Source of the DNA: Antedon bifida
Taxonomy: Eukaryota > Echinodermata > Crinoidea > Comatulida > Antedonidae
Length of the DNA stretch: 64,000 bases
Assembly: GCA_963402885.1 (NCBI GenBank)
Contig: OY727103.1
Coordinates: forward strand, 10,690,085 to 10,754,084
Direction: 5' to 3'
A program made the position numbers and the translations under genes. Shown here in pieces: positions 12,401 through 26,127 of this stretch. Position 1 is the first letter of the stretch, and the number at the start of each line of letters is the position of its first letter. The notes under the pieces were generated by a model. It searched no databases and had not been told where the DNA came from. It was given only the letters and a program-made list of their open reading frames with translations.

Positions 12401-15400
12401 CGAAATGCTCAATATGGTCTAAAACGTCTTCAAATGGTATAATAAGCTATTCTGTACACTTTGATGTTTTGTGTGAAAAAGTTTTGTCGAAATGCTCAAA
12501 ATGGTTTAAAACGTTTCCAAATGTGTTTTTAAGCACTTTGATATTTTTGTGTAACCAAGTTTCATCGAAATGCACAAAATGGTCTAAAACGTCTCCAAAT
12601 GCGATTTGAAGCTATTCTAAGCACTTTGGTGTTTTCATGTTAACAAGTTTTTTCGAAATGCTCAATATGGTCTAAAACGGTTTCAAATGTGATTTTAAGC
12701 ACTTTGATATTTTTTGTGAAAAAGTTTTGTCGAAATGCTCATAATGGTCTAAAACGTTTCCAAATACGATATTAAGCTATTTTGTGAACTTTGATATTTT
12801 TGTGTGAAAAGTTTTACCGAAATGCTCAAAATGGTCTAAAACGGTTTAAAATGTGATTTTAAGCACTTTGATATTTTTTGTGAAAAAGTTTTGTCAAAAT
12901 GCTCAAAATGGTCTAAAACGTCTCCAAATGCGATTTGAAGATATTTTAAGCACTTTGGGGTTTTTATGTTAACAAGTTTTTTCGAAATGCTCAAAATGGT
13001 CTAAAACGGTTTCAAATGTGATTTTAAGCACTTTGATATTTTTGTGAAAAAGTTTTGTCGAAATGCTCAAAATGGTCTAAAACGTTTCCAAATACGATAT
13101 TAAGCTATTTTGTGAACTTTGATATTTTTGTGTGAAAAGTTTTACCGAAATGCTCAAAATGGTCTAAAACGGTTTCAAATGTGATTTTAAGCACTTTGAT
13201 ATTTTTGTGTAACCAAGTCTCATCGAAATGCACAAAATCGTCTAAAACGTCTCCAAATGCGATTTGAAGCTATTCTAAGCACTTTGGTGTTTTCATGTTA
13301 ACAAGTTTTTTCGAAATGCTCAATATGGTCTAAAACGGTTTCAAATGTGATTTTAAGCACTTTGATATTTTTTGTGAACAAGTTTCATCGAAATGCACAA
13401 AATGGTTTAAAACGTCTCCAAATGCGATTTGAAGATATTTTAAGCACTTTGGTGTTTTTATGTTAACAAGTTTTTTCGAAATGCTCAATATGGTCTTAAA
13501 CGTCTTCAAATGGTATAATAAGCTATTCTGTACACTTTGATATTTTTGTGTGAAAAGTTTTACCGAAATGCTCAAAATGGTCTAAAACGGTTTCAAATGT
13601 GATTTTAAGCACTTTTATATTTTTTGTGAAAAAGTTTTGTCGAAATGCTCAAAATGGTTTAAAACGTTTCCAAATACGATATTAAGCTATTTTGTGCACT
13701 TTGATATTTTTGTGTGAAAAGTTTTATCGAAATGCTCAAAATGGTGTAAAACGGTTTTAAATGTGATTTTAAGCACTTTGATATTTTTGTGTAACCAAGT
13801 TTCATCGAAATGCACAAAATGGTCTAAAACGTCTCCAAATGCGATTTGAAGCTATTTTAAGCACTTTGGTGTTTTTATGTTAACAAGTTTTTTCGAAATG
13901 CTCAATATGGTCTAAAACGTTTTCAAATGGTATAATAAGCTTTTCTGTACACTTTGATATTTTTTGTGAAAAAGTTTTGTCGAAATGCTCATAATGGTCT
14001 AAAACGTTTCCAAATACGATATTAAGCTATTTTGTGAACTTTGATATTTTTGTGTGAAAAGTTTTACCGAAATGCTCAAAATGGTCTAAAACGGTTTCAA
14101 ATGTGATTTTAAGCACTTTGATATTTTTTGTGAAAAAGTTTTGTCGAAATGATCATAATGGTCTAAAACGTTTCCAAATACGATATTAAGCTATTTTGTG
14201 CACTTTGACATTTTTGTGTGAAAAGTTTTATCGAAATGCTCAAAATGGTGTAAAACGGTTTTAAATGTGATTTTAAGCACTTTGATATTTTTGTGTAACC
14301 AAGTTTCATCGAAATGCACAAAATGGTCTAAAACGTATCCAAATGCGATTTGAAGCTATTTTAAGCACTTTGGTGTTTTTATGTTAACAAGTTTTTTTCG
14401 AAATGCTCAATATGGTCTAAAACGTCTTCAAATGGTATAATAAGCTTTTCTGTACACTTTGATATTTTTTGTGAAAAAGTTTTGTCGAAATGCTCATAAT
14501 GGTCTAAAACGTTTCCAAATACGATATTAAGCTATTTTGTGAACTTTGATATTTTTGTGTGAAAAGTTTAACCGAAATGCTCAAAATGGTCTAAAACGGT
14601 TTCAAATGCGATTTGAAGCTATTCTAAGCACTTTGGTGTTTTCATGTTAACAAGTTTTTTCGAAATGCTCAATATGGTCTAAAACGGTTTCAAATGTGAT
14701 TTTAAGCACTTTGATATTTTTTGTGAAAAAGTTTTGTCGAAATGCTCATAATGGTCTAAAACGTTTCCAAATACGATATTAAGCTATTTTGTGAACTTTG
14801 ATATTTTTGTGTGAAAAGTTTTACCGAAATGCTCAAAATGGTCTAAAACGGTTTCAAATGTGATTTTAAGCACTTTTATATTTTTTGTGAAAAAGTTTTG
14901 TCGAAATGCTCAAAATGGTTTAAAACGTTTCCAAATACGATATTAAGCTATTTTGTGCACTTTGATATTTTTGTGTGAAAAGTTTTATCGAAATGCTCAA
15001 AATGGTGTAAAACGGTTTTAAATGTGATTTTAAGCACTTTGATATTTTTGTGTAACCAAGTTTCATCGAAATGCACAAAATGGTCTAAAACGTCTCCAAA
15101 TGCGATTTGAAGATATTTTAAGCACTTTGGTGTTTTTATGTTAACAAGTTTTTTCGAAATGCTCAATATGGTCTAAAACGTCTTCAAATGGTATAATAAG
15201 CTATTCTGTACACTTTGATGTTTTGTGTGAAAAAGTTTTGTCGAAATGCTCATAATGGTCTAAAACGTTTCCAAATACGATATTAAGCTATTTTGTGAAC
15301 TTTGATATTTTTGTGTGAAAAGTTTAACCGAAATGCTCAAAATGGTCTAAAACGGTTTCAAATGTGATTTTAAGCACTTTGATATTTTTTGTGAAAAAGT

Positions 15401-15587
15401 TTTGTCGAAATGCTCATAATGGTCTAAAACGTTTCCAAATACGATATTAAGCTATTTTGTGAACTTTGATATTTTTGTGTGAAAAGTTTTACCGAAATGC
15501 TCAAAATGGTCTAAAACGGTTTCAAATGTGATTTTAAGCACTTTGATATTTTTGTGTAACCAAGTCTCATCGAAATGCACAAAATCG
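9427..15587 (-). repeat. A-array stretch without a mapped long duplicate
   Basis: L and S monomers of the usual array A variants, with no gene and no foreign sequence. It has its own TTGAAAAGCTCAAT marker at 10984 and a truncated monomer with GTGCTTAAAATGG at 10475. A chimeric S/L monomer lies at about 14599. Many short runs resemble 5.1-6.7 kb and 23-26 kb, but I did not follow a single long offset through it. The next TTGAAAAGCTCAAT marker is only at 15911, the largest gap between such markers (4927 bp). Confidence 0.75.
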
Positions 15588-18417
15588 TCTAAAACGTCTC
15601 CAAAAACGATTTGAAGATATTTTAAGCACTTTGGTGTTTTTATGTTAACAAGTTTTTTCGAAATGCTCAATATGGTCTAAAACGTCTTCAAATGGTATAA
15701 TAAGCTATTCTGTACACTTTGATATTTTTTGTGAAAAAGTTTTGGCGAAATGCTCAAAATGGTTTAAAACGTTTCCAAATGTAATTTTAAGCACTTTGAT
15801 ATTTTTGTGTAACCAAGTCTCATCGAAATGCACAAAATGGTCTAAAACGTCTCCAAATGCGATTTGAAGCTATTTTAAGCAGTTTGGTGTTTTTATGTTA
15901 ACAAGTTTTTTTGAAAAGCTCAATATGGTCTAAAACGTCTTCAAATGGTATAATAAGCTATTCTGTACACTTTGATGTTTTGTGTGAAAAAGTTTTGTCG
16001 AAATGCTCAAAATGGTTTAAATCGTTTCCAAATGTGATTTTAAGCACTTTGATATTTTTGTGTAACCAAGTTTCATCGAATTGCACAAAATAGTCTAAAA
16101 CGTCTCCAAATGCGATTTGAAGCTATTCTAAGCACTTTGGTGTTTTCATGTTAACAAGTTTTTTCGAAATGCTCAATATGGTCTAAAACGGTTTCAAATG
16201 TGATTTTAAGCACTTTGATATTTTTTGTGAAAAAGTTTTGTCGAAATGCTCATAATGGTCTAAAACGTTTCCAAATACGATATTAAGCTATTTTGTGAAC
16301 TTTGATATTTTTGTGTGAAAAGTTTTACCGAAATGCTCAAAATGGTCTAAAACGGTTTCAAATGTGATTTTAAGCACTTTGATATTTTTTGTGAAAAAGT
16401 TTTGTCGAAATGCTCAAAATGGTCTAAAACGTTTCCAAATACGATATTAAGCTATTTTGTGCACTTTCACATTTTTGTGTGACAAGATTTATCGAAATGC
16501 TCAAATTGGTCTAAAACGGTTTCAAATGTGATTTTAAGCACTTTGATATTTTTGTGTAACCAAGTTTCATCGAAATGCACAAAATGGTCTAAAACGTCTC
16601 CAAATGCGATTTGAAGATATTTTAAGCACTTTGGTGTTTTTATGTTAACAAGTTTTTTCGAAATGCTCAATATGGTCTAAAACGTCTTCAAATGGTATAA
16701 TAAGCTATTCTGTACACTTTGATGTTTTGTGTGAAAAAGTTTTGTCGAAATGCTCATAATGGTCTAAAACGTTTCCAAATACGATATTAAGCTATTTTGT
16801 GAACTTTGATATTTTTGTGTGAAAAGTTTAACCGAAATGCTCAAAATGGTCTAAAACGGTTTCAAATGTGATTTTAAGCACTTTGATATTTTTTGTGAAA
16901 AAGTTTTGTCGAAGTGCTCATAATGGTCTAAAACGTTTCCAAATACGATATTAAGCTATTTTGTGAACTTTGATATTTTTGTGTGAAAATTTTACCGAAA
17001 TGCTCAAAATGGTCTAAAACGGTTTCAAATGTGATTTTAAGCACTTTGATATTTTTGTGTAACCAAGTCTCATCGAAATGCACAAAATCGTCTAAAACGT
17101 CTCCAAATGCGATTTGAAGCTATTCTAAGCACTTTGGTGTTTTCATGTTAACAAGTTTTTTCGAAATGCTCAATATGGTCTAAAACGGTTTCAAATGTGA
17201 TTTTAAGCACTTTGATATTTTTTGTGAACAAGTTTCATCGAAATGCACAAAATGGTCTAAAACGTCTCCAAAAACGATTTGAAGATATTTTAAGCACTTT
17301 GGTGTTTTTATGTTAACAAGTTTTTTCGAAATGCTCAATATGGTCTAAAACGTCTTCAAATGGTATAATAAGCTATTCTGTACACTTTGATATTTTTTGT
17401 GAAAAAGTTTTGGCGAAATGCTCAAAATGGTTTAAAACGTTTCCAAATGTAATTTTAAGCACTTTGATATTTTTGTGTAACCAAGTCTCATCGAAATGCA
17501 CAAAATGGTCTAAAACGTCTCCAAATGCGATTTGAAGCTATTTTAAGCAGTTTGGTGTTTTTATGTTAACAAGTTTTTTTGAAAAGCTCAATATGGTCTA
17601 AAACGTCTTCAAATGGTATAATAAGCTATTCTGTACACTTTGATGTTTTGTGTGAAAAAGTTTTGTCGAAATGCTCAAAATGGTTTAAATCGTTTCCAAA
17701 TGTGATTTTAAGCACTTTGATATTTTTGTGTAACCAAGTTTCATCGAAATGCACAAAATGGTCTAAAACGTCTCCAAATGCGATTTGAAGCTATTCTAAG
17801 CACTTTGGTGTTTTCATGTTAACAAGTTTTTTCGAAATGCTCAATATGGTCTAAAACGGTTTCAAATGTGATTTTAAGCACTTTGATATTTTTTGTGAAA
17901 AAGTTTTGTCGAAATGCTCATAATGGTCTAAAACGTTTCCAAATACGATATTAAGCTATTTTGTGAACTTTGATATTTTTGTGTGAAAAGTTTTACCGAA
18001 ATGCTCAAAATGGTCTAAAACGGTTTCAAATGTGATTTTAAGCACTTTGATATTTTTTGTGAAAAAGTTTTGTCGAAATGCTCAAAATGGTCTAAAACGT
18101 TTCCAAATACGATATTAAGCTATTTTGTGCACTTTGACATTTTTGTGTGAAAAGATTTATCGAAATGCTCAAATTGGTCTAAAACGGTTTCAAATGTGAT
18201 TTTAAGCACTTTGATATTTTTGTGTAACCAAGTTTCATCGAAATGCACAAAATGGTCTAAAACGTCTCCAAATGCGATTTGAAGATATTTTAAGCACTTT
18301 GGTGTTTTTATGTTAACAAGTTTTTTCGAAATGCTCAATATGGTCTAAAACGTCTTCAAATGGTATAATAAGCTATTCTGTACACTTTGATGTTTTGTGT
18401 GAAAAAGTTTTGTCGAA
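15588..18417 (-). repeat. 1668-bp higher-order repeat pair
   Basis: 15588-16749 matches 17256-18417 at offset 1668. Markers CCAAAAACGATTTG (15600/17268) and the TTGAAAAGCTCAAT variant (15911/17579) agree, as does TTTTGGCGAAATGC (about 15742/17410). The length corresponds to about 20 monomers. The same combination recurs at 33144-33455 (offset 17544 from 15600), and part of it at 24734-25493 (offset 8823). The intervening 16750-17255 resembles the 15.2-15.6 kb stretch at a different spacing. Confidence 0.78.
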
Positions 18418-20102
18418 ATTCTAAAAATGGTTTAAAACGTTTCCAAATACGATATTAAGCTATTTTTTACACTTTGATATTTTTGTGTGAAAAGTTTCAC
18501 CGAAATGCTCAAAATGGTTTAAAACGGTTTCAAATTTGATTTTAAGCACTTTGATGTTTTTGTGTAACTAAGTTTCATCGAAATGCACAAAATGGTCTAA
18601 AACGTCTCCAAATGCGATTTGAAGATATTTTAAGCACTTTGGTGTATTTATGTTAACAAGTTTTTTCGAAATGCTCAATATGGTCTAAAACGGTTTCAAA
18701 TGTGATTTTAAGCACTTTGATATTTTTTGTGAAAAAGTTTTTTGGAAATGCTCATAATGGTCTAAAACGTTTCCAAATACGATATTAAGCTATTTTGTGA
18801 ACTTTGATATTTTTGTGTGAAAAGTTTTACCGAAATGCTCAAAATGGTCTAAAACGTTTCCAAATACGATATTAAGCTATTTTGTGCACTTTGACATTTT
18901 TGTGTGAAAAGTTTTATCGAAATGCTCAAATTGGTCTAAAACGGTTTCAAATGTGATTTTAAGCACTTTGATATTTTTGTGTAACCAAGTTTCATCGAAA
19001 TGCACAAAATGGTCTAAAACGTCTCCAAATGCGATTTGAAGCTATTCTAAGCACTTTGGTGTTTTCATGTTTACAAGTTTTTTCGAAATGCTCAATATGG
19101 TCTAAAACGGTTTCAAATGTGATTTTAAGCACTTTGATATTTTTTGTGAAAAAGTTTTGTCGAAATGCTCATAATGGTCTAAAACGTTTCCAAATACGAT
19201 ATTAAGCTATTTTGTGAACTTTGATATTTTTGTGTGAAAAGTTTTACCGAAATGCTCAAAATGGTCTAAAACGGTTTCAAATGTGATTTTAAGCACTTTT
19301 ATATTTTTTGTGAAAAAGTTTTGTCGAAATGCTCAAAATGGTTTAAAACGTTTCCAAATACGATATTAAGCTAATTTGTGCACTTTGATATTTTTGTGTG
19401 AAAAGTTTTATCGAAATGCTCAAAATGGTGTAAAACGGTTTTAAATGTGATTTTAAGCACTTTGATATTTTTGTGTAACCAAGTTTCATCGAAATGCACA
19501 AAATGGTCTAAAACGTCTCCAAATGCGATTTGAAGCTATTTTAAGCACTTTGGTGTTTTTATGTTAACAAGTTTTGTCGAAATGCTTAAAATGGTCTAAA
19601 ACGTTTCCAAATACGATATTAAGCTATTTTGTGCACTTTGACATTTTTGTGTGAAAAGTTTTATCGAAATGCTCAATATGGTCTAAAACGTCTCCAAATG
19701 GGATTATAAGCTATTCTGTACACTTTGATAATTTTTTGAAAAATTTTTGTCGAAATGCCTAAAATGGTCTAAAACGTTTCTAAATACGATATTAAGCTAT
19801 TTTGTACACTTTGATATTTTTGTGTGAAAAGTTTTATCGAAATGCTCAAAATGGTCTAAAACGGTTTCAAATGTGATTTTAAGCACTTTGATGTATTTGT
19901 GTAACCAAGTTTCATCGAAATGCACAAAATGGTCTAAAACGTCTCCAAATGCGATTTGAAGCTATTTTAAACACTTTGGTGTTTTTATGTTAACAAGTTT
20001 TTTCGAAATGCTCAATATGGTCTAAAACGTCTTCAAATGGTATAATAAGCTATTCTGTACACTTTGATGTTTTGTGTGAAAAAGTTTTGTCGAAATGCTC
20101 AA

Positions 20103-22437
20103 AATGGTTTAAAACGTTTCCAAATGTGATTTTAAGCACTTTGATATTTTTGTGTAACCAAGTTTCATCGAAATGCACAAAATGGTCTAAAACGTCTCCA
20201 AATGCGATTTGAAGCTATTCTAAGCACTTTGGTGTTTTCATGTTAACAAGTTTTTTCGAAATGCTCAATATGGTCTAAAACGGTTTCAAATGTGATTTTA
20301 AGCACTTTGATATTTTTTGTGAACAAGTTTCATCGAAATGCACAAAATGGTCTAAAACGTCTCCAAATGCGATTTGAAGATATTTTAAGCACTTTGGTGT
20401 TTTTATGTTAACAAGTTTTTTCGAAATGCTCAATATGGTCTAAAACGTCTTCAAATGGTATATTAAGCTATTCTGTACACTTTGATATTTTTTGTGAAAA
20501 AGTTTTGTCGAAATGCTCAAAATGGTTTAAAACGTTTCCAAATGTAATTTTAAGCACTTTGATATTTTTGTGTAACCAAGTCTCATCGAAATGCACAAAA
20601 TGGTCTAAAACGTCTCCAAATGCGATTTGAAGCTATTTTAATCAGTTTGGTGTTTTTATGTTAACAAGTTTTTTTGAAAAGCTCAATATGGTCTAAAACG
20701 TCTTCAAATGGTATAATAAGCTATTCTGTACACTTTGATGTTTTGTGTGAAAAAGTTTTGTCGAAATGCTCAAAATGGTTTAAATCGTTTCCAAATGTGA
20801 TTTTAAGCACTTTGATATTTTTGTGTAGCCAAGTTTCATCGAAATGCACAAAATGGTCTAAAACGTCTCCAAATGCGATTTGACGCTATTCTAAGCACTT
20901 TGGTGTTTTCATGTTAACAAGTTTTTTCGAAATGCTCAATATGGTCTAAAACGGTTTCAAATGTGATTTAAAGCACTTTGATATTTTTTGTGAAAAAGTT
21001 TTTTGGAAATGCTCATAATGGTCTAAAACGTTTCCAAATACGATATTAAGCTATTTTGTGAACTTTGATATTTTTGTGTGAAAAGTTTTACCGAAATGCT
21101 CAAAAAGGTCTAAAACGTTTCCAAATACGATATTAAGCTATTTTGTGCACTTTGACATTTTTGTGTGAAAAGTTTTATCGAAATGCTCAAATTGGTCTAA
21201 AACGGTTTCAAATGTGATTTTAAGCACTTTGATATTTTTGTGTAACCAAGTTTCATCGAAAAGCACAAAATGGTCTAAAACGTCTTCAAATGCGATTTGA
21301 AACTATTCTAAGCACTTTGGTGTTTTCATGTTAACAAGTTTTTTCGAAATGCTCAATATGGTCTAAAACGGTTTCAAATGTGATCTTAAGCACTTTGATA
21401 TTTTTTGTGAAAAAGTTTTGTCGAAATGCTCATAATGATCTAAAACGTTTCCAAATACGATATTAAGCTATTTTGTGAACTTTGATATTTTTGTGCTTAA
21501 ATGGTCTAAAACGTTTCCAAATACGATATTAAGCTATTTTGTGCACTTTGATATTTTTGTGTGAAAAGTTTTATCGAAATGCTCAAAATGGTCTAAAACG
21601 GTTTGAAATGTGATATTAAGCTATTTTGTGCACTTTGATATTTTTGTGTGAAAAGTTTTATCGAAATGCACAATATGGTCTAAAACGTCTCCAAATGCGA
21701 TTTGAAGCTATTTTAAGAACTTTGGTGTTTTTTGGGAAAAAGTTTTGTCGAAATGCTCAAAATGGTCTAAAACGTTTCCAAATACGATATTAAGCTATTT
21801 TGTGCACTTTGACATTTTTGTGTGAAAAGTTTTATCGAAATGCTTAAATTGGTCTAAAACGTTTCAAATGTGAAATTAAGCACTTTGATATTTTTGTGTT
21901 ACCAAGTTTCATCGAAATGCACAAAATGGTCTAAAACGTCTCCAAATGCGATTTGAAGCTATTTTAAGCACTTTGGTGTTTTTATGTTAACAAGTTTTTT
22001 TGAAAAGCTCAATATGGTCTAAAACGTCTTCAAATGGTATAATAAGCTATTCTGTACACTTTGATGTTTTGTGTGAAAAAGTTTTGTCGAAATGCTCAAA
22101 ATGGTTTAAAACGTTTCCAAATGTGATTTTAAGCACTTTGATATTTTTGTGTAACCAAGTTTCATCGAAATGCACAAAATGGTCTAAAACGTCTCCAAAT
22201 GCGATTTGAAGCTATTCTAAGCACTTTGGTGTTTTCATGTTAACAAGTTTTTTCGAAATGCTCAATATGGTCTAAAACGGTTTCAAATGTGATTTTAAGC
22301 ACTTTGATATTTTTTTTGAAAAAGTTTTGTCGAAATGCTCATAATGGTCTAAAACGTTTCCAAATACGATATTAAGCTATTTTGCGAACTTTGATATTTT
22401 TGTGTGAAAAGTTTTACCGAAATGCTCAAAATGGTCT
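20103..22437 (-). repeat. 2.3-kb block, copy at 20-22 kb
   Basis: Counterpart of 6936-9270 at offset 13167. Private variants include TGTAGCC near 20826, AAAAAGGTC near 21105 and TGAAACTATTC near 21299. A further copy lies 9786 bp downstream (20674 maps to 30460, 22000 to 31786). Confidence 0.85.
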
Positions 22438-23979
22438 AAAACAGTTTAAAATGTGATTTTAAGCACTTTGATATTTTTTGTGAAAAAGTTTTGTCGAAAT
22501 GCTCAAAATGGTCTAAAACGTTTCCAAATACGATATTAAGCTATTTTGTGCACTTTGACATTTTTGTGTGAAAAGTTTTACCAAAATGCTCAAATTGGTC
22601 TAAAACGGTTTAAAATGTGATTTTAAGCACTTTGATATTTTTTTGTAACCAAGTTTCATCGAAATGCACAAAATGGTCTAAAACGTCTCCAAATGCGATT
22701 TGAAGATATTTTAAGCACTTTGGTGTTTTTATGTTAACAAGTTTTTTCGAAATGCTCAAAATGGTCTAAAACGGTTTCAAATGTGATTTTAAGCACTTTG
22801 ATATTTTTGTGAAAAAGTTTTGTCGAAATGCTCAAAATGGTTTAAAACGTTTCCAAATGTGATTTTAAGCACTTTGATATTTTTGTGTAACCAAGTTTCA
22901 TCGAAATGCACAAAATGGTCTAAAACGTCTCCAAATGCGATTTGAAGCTATTCTAAGCACTTTGGTGTTTTCATGTTAACAAGTTTTTTCGAAATGCTCA
23001 ATATGGTCTAAAACGGTTTCAAATGTGATTTTAAGCACTTTGATATTTTTTGTGAAAAAGTTTTGTCGAAATGCTCATAATGGTCTAAAACGTTTCCAAA
23101 TACGATATTAAGCTATTTTGTGAACTTTGATATTTTTGTGTGAAAAGTTTTACCGAAATGCTCAAAATGGTCTAAAACGGTTTCAAATGTGATTTTAAGC
23201 ACTTTGATATTTTTTGTGAAAAAGTTTTGTCGAAATGGTCATAATGGTCTAAAACGTTTCCAAATACGATACTAAGCTATTTTGTGAACTTTGATATTTT
23301 TGTGTGAAAAGTTTTACCGAAATGCTCAAAATGGTCTAAAACGGTTTCAAATGTGATTTTAAGCACTTTGATATTTTAGTGTAACCAAGTCTCATCGAAA
23401 TGCACAAAATCGTCTAAAACGTCTCCAAATGCGATTTGAAGCTATTCTAAGCACTTTGGTGTTTTCATGTTAACAAGTTTTTTCGAAATGTTCAATATGG
23501 TCTAAAACGGTTTCAAATGTGATTTTAAGCACTTTGATATTTTTTGTGAACAAGTTTCATCGAAATGCACAAAATGGTCTAAAACGTCTCCAAATGCGAT
23601 TTGAAGATATTTTAAGCACTTTGGTGTTTTTATGTTAACAAGTTTATTCGAAATGCTCAATATGGTCTAAAACGTCTTCAAATGGTATAATAAGCTATTC
23701 TGTACACTTTGATGTTTTGTGTGAAAAAGTTTTGTCGAAATGCTCAAAATGGTTTAAAACGTTTCCAAATGTGATTTTAAGCACTTTGATATTTTTGTGT
23801 AACCAAGTTTCATCGAAATGCACAAAATGGTCTAAAACGTCTCCAAATGCGATTTGAAGCTATTCTAAGCACTTTGGTGTTTTCATGTTAACAAGTTTTT
23901 TCGAAATGCTCAATATGGTCTAAAACGGTTTCAAATGTGATTTTAAGCACTTTGATATTTTTTGTGAAAAAGTTTTGTC

Positions 23980-24400
23980 GAAATGCTCATAATGGTCTAA
24001 AACGTTTCCAAATACGATATTAAGCTATTTTGTGAACTTTGATATTTTTGTGTGAAAAGTTTAACCGAAATGCTCAAAATGGTCTAAAACGGTTTCAAAT
24101 GCGATTTGAAGCTATTCTAAGCACTTTGGTGTTTTCATGTTAACAAGTTTTTTCGAAATGCTCAATATAGTCTAAAACGGTTTCAAATGTGATTTTAAGC
24201 ACTTTGATATTTTTTGTGAAAAGTTTTGTCGAAATGCTCATAATGGTCTAAAACGTTTCCAAATACGATATTAAGCTATTTTGTGAACTTTGATATTTTT
24301 GTGTGAAAAGTTTAACCGAAATGCTCAAAATGGTCTAAAACGGTTTCAAATGCGATTTGAAGCTATTCTAAGCACTTTGGTGTTTTCATGTTAACAAGTT
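23980..24400 (-). repeat. Short tandem repeat of about 251 bp
   Basis: A three-monomer segment is repeated: the chimeric junction GGTTTCAAATGCGATTTG occurs at 24091 and 24342 (offset 251). Each is preceded by AAAAGTTTAACCG instead of the usual AAAAGTTTTACCG. The second copy lacks one A in the GTGAAAAG run. One related unit lies near 14570-14600. Confidence 0.75.
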
Positions 24401-26127
24401 TTTTCGAAATGCTCAATATGGTCTAAAACGGTTTCAAATGTGATTTTAAGCACTTTTATATTTTTTGTGAAAAAGTTTTGTCGAAATGCTCAAAATGGTT
24501 TAAAACGTTTCCAAATACGATATTAAGCTATTTTGTGCACTTTGATATTTTTGTGTGAAAAGTTTTATCGAAATGCTCAAAATGGTGTAAAACGGTTTTA
24601 AATGTGATTTTAAGCACTTTGATATTTTTGTGTAACCAAGTTTCATCGAAATGCACAAAATGGTCTAAAACGTCTCCAAATGCGATTTGAAGCTATTTTA
24701 AGCAGTTTGGTGTTTTTATGTTAACAAGTTTTTTTGAAAAGCTCAATATGGTCTAAAACGTCTTCAAATGGTATAATAAGCTATTCTGTACACTTTGATG
24801 TTTTGTGTGAAAAAGTTTTGTCGAAATGCTCAAAATGGTTTAAATCGTTTCCAAATGTGATTTTAAGCACTTTGATATTTTTGTGTAACCAAGTTTCATC
24901 GAAATGCACAAAATGGTCTAAAACGTCTCCAAATGCGATTTGAAGCTATTCTAAGCACTTTGGTGTTTTCATGTTAACAAGTTTTTTCGAAATGCTCAAT
25001 ATGGTCTAAAACGGTTTCAAATGTGATTTTAAGCACTTTGATATTTTTTGTGAAAAAGTTTTGTCGAAATGCTCATAATGGTCTAAAACGTTTCCAAATA
25101 CGATATTAAGCTATTTTGTGAACTTTGATATTTTTGTGTGAAAAGTTTTACCGAAATGCTCAAAATGGTCTAAAACGGTTTCAAATGTGATTTTAAGCAC
25201 TTTGATATTTTTTGTGAAAAAGTTTTGTCGAAATGCTCAAAATGGTCTAAAACGTTTCCAAATACGATATTAAGCTATTTTGTGCACTTTCACATTTTTG
25301 TGTGAAAAGATTTATCGAAATGCTCAAATTGGTCTAAAACGGTTTCAAATGTGATTTTAAGCACTTTGATATTTTTGTGTAACCAAGTTTCATCGAAATG
25401 CACAAAATGGTCTAAAACGTCTCCAAATGCGATTTGAAGATATTTTAAGCACTTTGGTGTTTTTATGTTAACAAGTTTTTTCGAAATGCTCAATATGGTC
25501 TAAAACGGTTTCAAATGTGATTTTAAGCACTTTGATATTTTTTGTGAAAAAGTTTTGTCGAAATGCTCATAATGGTCTAAAACGTTTCCAAATACGATAT
25601 TAAGCTATTTTGTGAACTTTGATATTTTTGTGTGAAAAGTTTTACCGAAATGCTCAAAATGGTCTAAAACGGTTTCAAATGTGATTTTAAGCACTTTGAA
25701 ATTTTTTGTGAGAAAGTTTTGTCGAAATGATCATAATGGTCTAAAACGTTTCCAAATACGATATTAAGCTATTTTGTGCACTTTGCCATTTTTGTGTGAA
25801 AAGTTTTATCGAAATGCTCAAATTGGTCTAAAACGTTTCAAATGTGAAATTAAGCACTTTGATATTTTTGTGTTACCAAGTTTCATCGAAATGCACAAAA
25901 TGGTCTAAAACGTCTCCAAATGCGATTTGAAGCTATTTTAAGCACTTTGGTGTTTTTATGTTAACAAGTTTTTTTGAAAAGCTCAATATGGTCTAAAACG
26001 TCTTCAAATGGTATAATAAGCTATTCTGTACACTTTGATGTTTTGTGTGAAAAAGTTTTGTCGAAATGCTCAAAATGGTTTAAAACGTTTCCAAATGTGA
26101 TTTTAAGCACTTTGATATTTTTGTGTA

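Noticed and set aside
13330-13575. 81-residue open frame on the minus strand, and similar MSISKKLVN frames
   Set aside because: Satellite translation only; the frame persists because L+S dimers are a multiple of three. Starts are mainly TTG, and the peptide is internally repetitive with the DNA period.
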